Assembly: GCA_022818135.1 (NCBI GenBank)
Contig: JAFMSR010000002.1
Location: 25,960,268-26,024,267 of the forward strand
DNA: 64,000 bases
Reading direction: 5' to 3'
Origin: Saxidomus purpurata
Taxonomy: Eukaryota; Mollusca; Bivalvia; Venerida; Veneridae
Shown here in pieces: positions 59,625 to 64,000 of this stretch (position 1 is its first letter; the number at the start of each line of letters is the position of its first letter). The notes beneath the pieces are model-generated. The model searched no databases and was not told the DNA's origin. It saw nothing but the letters and a program-made list of their open reading frames with translations. Both the position numbers and the translations under genes were made by a program.

Positions 59625-59966
59625 CTTAAAGGGACATACCTATAACTGATGTTAACTAAATAACCTCCAAAACATAAATAATTGAATCTTTGGAAGTATT
59701 ATAACTAAACCTAAAAGTTTCAGCTATGCATTCCCAGTCATCCCGTAAACCATTCAATAATCTATGTAGAGTTGTTGTTGTACAATTAATGGGTGGATGC
59801 GATTTATTACAGAAAGCCTCTATTTTGATTAATTGTGGTAAAATGAGGCATTTTTCACCATCGGTTCTTCTTTGATATTGTATTTATTTATTATTTTACG
59901 TTCATTGAACACATAATCTATGTTTCGAGAATATAATAGTTTAGATGTAGGGAGTGCCCCTTTAAA
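59625..59966 (+). mobile_element. TTTAAAGGGRCAYTCCCTA-family MITE, copy B
   Basis: Starts CTTAAAGGGACATACC and ends GTAGGGAGTGCCCCTTTAAA. Shares 'aacctaaaagttt', 'agttgttgttgtacaatta', 'tttttacgttcattgaacac'-like and 'ttagatgtagggag' blocks with copies A and C. About 340 bp, no coding capacity. Confidence 0.8.
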
Positions 59967-62900
59967 TCAACAAAGGTTATAAACATATTTTAGTATCAGA
60001 CATCTTTAAGTTAACGTTAGATTAAATTACTTCATGGAACGCGTAAAAATTCAGCGTCACCATGACGGCATGCCGAATCATTATATCGTTATTAATCAGA
60101 TTCCGTTTCACTAACCAGGGTTGACCTCGTGTTTATTTTTGACCTTAGGTTATCTTGCATTTGCAAGAAAAATATGTTGTGTAAACAAGTGGTCGTTGTG
60201 CACTCAACTATAAAAAAGTGACTTGCTGTATCTATGTAAGGCTGCTTTGCAAATATTGTTAAGATTTTTGCATTATGATTTCATAGCCACGACCAAATGC
60301 AAATCTTTTGCCAATGTTTGTTGCAATATATTTGTCATGAAATAAAACAAAAGTTTTCCTTGCCAGAGAATACTTGTAATCACAGAGTTCATACATAGTA
60401 AGCAGGAAAGAATTTCGATAATTACTCAAAAACGTGAATCAACTAGACAGAAATGCAGGTAGGCGGACGTAATAATCATGCGATTAATTTATAAATGAAA
60501 TCAAATGACTTTGCTGCCACATACTTGGAGGATACTGTCATGCCTTAGATGATGCTTGTTGTAAAAGATACAGGCGGAGAACAAACAGACACGAAAAGAA
60601 ATGCTAGAATTTGTGGCAATATATCTACACATTTACACTTAAAAAAACTGTGCTGGTCCTCATTCATCAAATTAGAATCGCGAGATCGAGTTAAGATACC
60701 CTTCAGCTGACAGCATCTGATTTATGACATGCTGTGAAAACATAGATGCTGGGGGTGTACACGTGTGAACCCTCTTATCCTTATCGCTTAAAACTGTAGA
60801 TCAAAATTGATACGAAGAAAAAAGCACACGATGCTGTTAATTGAAGTATATCTATGAAACTAACCGTGATTAGAAAAGACGTAAAAATAAAAGAATGTTT
60901 ATGTTTTTAGAAACAATCTAAACATCAATATAATAGACACTAGAATAGAGGATAAACATAAATCAAAATTGCCTACAATTTGATTTTTTTGTGTCACCTT
61001 TTAATTTGATTCTAACATGTTCCTGCTTGTTTCAAGCTTTGTTCCAGCTATAGCCTCCGGAGAAATTGATCCACTTGTCATTATCTTACATGCTTTATCT
61101 GTAATAATCCGAGTTTGTGTAAATTGCGTATCTCGTCCATTTTTATTTCTATAATAATTTTTATTAATAAGTGGGCTAGCAGGAAATTCATAAATCAATT
61201 TCAAATTGATTCTTATTATTCAGTATTTTCAAAATAGTGCATGCAAAATGTGACTACCTCAGAACAATGATGACTGGATCCTATCCAATTTATCTATACT
61301 CTGTGTTAAGTTCGTTTCATAAATACGCAACGTTAATATCTAAATAAAAACGAAATAAAAACGAAATTTTTTGGATAAAACTTTCCTGTCATATAATTAC
61401 ATTTTACACGTGACCGCACTAAAATAAACCACCCTACCTTCTCAATAACGTGGTGTTAAGCGGCAACAGCGAAATAAATAGAGGCAATGGTTTTGCTGAA
61501 TTAGTGGCATTATATAATATCGATAATCATTTAGATTCAAACAAATATTTTATTTACACGTCATGCACTTATAATAAAAGAAATAATAAAAATGTCAAAG
61601 TAGTATATCATTCATTCTTACACTTACTCCATTTCATCTCATATAAGGAAAGAAGGATTTTAGCGTGATTTACAATACGGTATATCACTCGAATGGCCGG
61701 AACTTTGTTCAGCTTTTGAAAATTACGCCCGCGTATTTTAACATAATTAAAACGACACACGTTTTTATTGTAGGTCTTATATAATATGTAAAATATTCAT
61801 CAATGTTCACTAAAAGTTAACAGTTATTCTCTTAATTTAACGCTGAAAACATAGTTTTGGCATATTTTATATTAACGTGATACTGTCAATACGCGGGACG
61901 TTGTTTGTGCTTTATGTTGTATAAATGACGTCATCGTTTAAACGCGGTCTTTGTGATTAGATTACTGCACACCTACACTCCACATAGTGATAAACTAACC
62001 GGTATATCACTCAAAAGTAAAATCTATTTCCTAAATAAAGTACAGTTAGAAGTACGGCTGTGTAGTAATTAAATTACGAGTGCGTAGCATAAGTTTATTA
62101 TGACTTATAAACACGGTGCGTCATTTACCGCTTGAATGTGCTGTTGTGGAAAACGTGATGTATTTATCTTAAAATAATGTACAGATTCTTTTTCTCTTTA
62201 TCTATAAAGTAAAGGTTGCGGATCGTATTATGATATATGTCTTTGACACCATTGTTTCTGCTGTATAACTTTTGGGGTTTGACCCCATTTTCCCACCAAT
62301 CGAATCGCCCAGATTTTCAAATAAACGTCTTTCTTTTTTATTAAAACTACCTACTGAAATCACTTAAATCATCAAGAGTTCGCTCTTAATAGAAAACACT
62401 TTAGCCCCGCCCACAATCCCGGACCTATATACACATAGGTCCATGCCACAATGCATGTCGGTGGCTATGCAAAAGGTCAAATGAGGTTAAACACTAAGTA
62501 AGCTACCGTTCGCTCCCTTAGGGTTTCTTATTTTTTAAAATTTTAATTAATAAACACTAACTTATACTTAGTGTTCAAATGTCAGAGCAAACCGTTTTAC
62601 TCTAAAACTTAGGTCGTGTGACGCTTACGCCATTAAAGTATGTATTACACGATTGTTTATCCATAAAAATATAGCACTATTTTTGTCAAGTTTCTGCTGT
62701 GTACGATTGGTTATTATTCTTTATGGTATGGAATTGGAGATAAAAAATTAATGGACAAAATCAGTTAGAGATTAACTTTACTTTGACTCTGGTCTCGTTT
62801 AAAACACTGGAATAATCATATTCTAGAAAGACAAATTGTATTCAATTGTAAAATGAGTTGCCAGTGACAGAAAATATCAAGCAAATTATTAATGTTAGGC

Positions 62901-63568
62901 AAGCATCTGGTTTCAACCTCTAGGGTTTTACAGAAAAACATTTGCGACGCATATTGACAAGTACAATAATGTACGGTATAAACTATTAATGTTCCTGGCT
63001 TCAATACTCTACTTTGGTTTAGTTATTGTTGAAGCCATAAAAACTGCGTATAGACGGTAAAATAATTGTTGCTGAGCCGTCATCTTCTTTAAGTGGGAGC
63101 TTTCAATGCCTTGCTTTCTGTAGACAGTTTTAACTGTACATATTGAATTAAAAACAATAAAACTGGAAAACAGTTAAACCGATTATAAGTAATAAATGTT
63201 TTGCAAGTATATGTGGTTTCAGTATTTGTTGAGACCTGTAATAATCAGTCATAAACACTACGATGGCTGTAAAGGACTTTGTGCTAAAGGAAAATGATGG
63301 TCTTTTATTAAAACTGTCTCTTAATGCAACAAAATTTCTTCTGAAATAACCAAGTTTGGTTTCAAAAATAGTTGTCTCCTTATACATTTGGTCTTTAAAT
63401 ACATGTGGGCTCTCAAACAAGTTTGACTGTGTTTCATTTGTTCATCAAAATTAACATGAACGTTAGTCGTCAACTAAATTGCCTTTGAGCAGCCAAAACT
63501 GATGCATCCATGTTTGCAATTTTATACTGAAGGGACTTTTTAAATAGCCACTTTAGCACAATAGCTAC
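59967..63568. other. gene-free stretch
   Basis: No exon supported. A palindrome GGACCTAT...ATAGGTCC (62423-62444) lies in a locally GC-richer part (about 62400-62530) that might be a promoter. A minus-strand segment near 61080-61160 has exon-like text but no confirmed boundaries. Confidence 0.3.
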
Positions 63569-63825
63569 TTTAAAGGGACATTCCCTACATTTAGCATAAT
63601 ATATTCTCTAGACATAAATAATGTGTTCAATAAACGTAAATGATAAATAAATACAATTTTAAAGACATATACTGATTTTACCGAATCGGATAATGACTGG
63701 AAAGTAAAGCTTAAATTTCTACGTTAAGTAATTATACATGTACTTGCAAATATTCTACTATTTACAATGTATGCTTTTGTAATTATTTAATCGGACACCA
63801 GTTTTAGGGAGTGTCTCTTTTAAAG
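63569..63825 (-). mobile_element. TTTAAAGGGRCAYTCCCTA-family MITE, copy C, reversed and shorter
   Basis: Starts TTTAAAGGGACATTCCCTAC and ends TTTAGGGAGTGTCTCTTTTA. 'aatgtgttcaataaacgtaa' and 'ataaataaatacaatttt' match the reverse complement of copy B's right half, so this copy is inverted. A further GGGGCATTCCGAA follows directly at 63827 and may begin another relative. Confidence 0.75.
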
Positions 63826-64000
63826 AGGGGCATTCCGAATTAGATATATAACAAATGTTTTATCAAAATATTAAAAATTGGCACATGTAGTACTACGTTA
63901 AATATTAAATAAATGCATTTCGAACATAATTATAATTATGTTTTTTTTGTAAAAGTATAAATTATCAGAACGGAAATAATATACAACTCTAGTTTGATCT

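Noticed and set aside
61001..61204. Minus-strand frame with exon-like text and possible acceptors (TATTATAG, ATTACAG)
   Set aside because: No partner exon of matching phase and no known domain found.
1..64000. CRISPR array, bacterial operon, phage or defence system
   Set aside because: All supported genes have spliceosomal introns and animal-type domains; repeats are tandem modules, SINEs and MITEs without spacers.

Overview
This looks like nuclear DNA from an animal, most likely a bivalve mollusc. Genes are split by GT-AG introns, intergenic DNA is AT-rich, and the space between genes is full of SINE, MITE, LINE, PIF/Harbinger and tandem repeats. Several repeat types (the AGCTCACC...GGTGAGCT foldback family, the TGTCGCCCTTTC family, and ~160-bp modules starting 'CCGCTCTCTAAGTC') are ones I associate with bivalve genomes. 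The bivalve call is an inference; no species is assigned.

Four protein-coding genes can be supported from splice sites, matching phases and protein signatures. (1) 3180-4829 (+): the last three coding exons of a single-pass membrane protein with a long acidic cytoplasmic tail; its 5' part is not visible. (2) 13931-20906 (+): a complete eight-exon synaptotagmin with tandem C2 domains, several calcium-binding Asp positions lost, and a tiny uORF overlapping the start codon. (3) 31141-33048 (+): a two-exon secreted protein with an apple/PAN-like domain followed by a Link (hyaluronan-binding-type) domain. (4) 46370-54451 (-): a two-exon Kv potassium channel with a zinc-binding T1 domain and an intact TVGYG filter, but a voltage sensor stripped of most gating charges. 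A weak two-exon candidate lies at 41546-42302 (+).

Mobile and repeat layout. 1-2000: old tandem duplications. 5990-6670 and 7680-8180: degenerate tandem repeats. 9791-12341: a whole PIF/Harbinger-type transposon with terminal inverted repeats, a broken transposase and mirrored CCACGTTGT-rich subterminal arrays. 20-29 kb: tRNA-derived SINE copies and fragments, a 454-bp MITE and a LINE tail. 31.8-32.1 and 52.2-52.7 kb: two copies of one TIR family. 34.7-36.9 kb: a ~129-bp satellite with open frames on both strands. 37.8-39.1 kb: ~330-bp repeats and a perfect 98-bp tandem duplication. 47-54 kb: the long Kv intron, holding a foldback repeat array, a decayed LINE with RT and RNase H, and a MITE. 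56-64 kb: no gene recognised, but three related MITEs.

The genes do not form a pathway. They are ordinary neighbours in a repeat-rich animal chromosome. No prokaryotic system, CRISPR array or phage is present. The parts most worth a second look are the unusual Kv channel, the apple+Link protein, the complete Harbinger element and the synaptotagmin 5' region.
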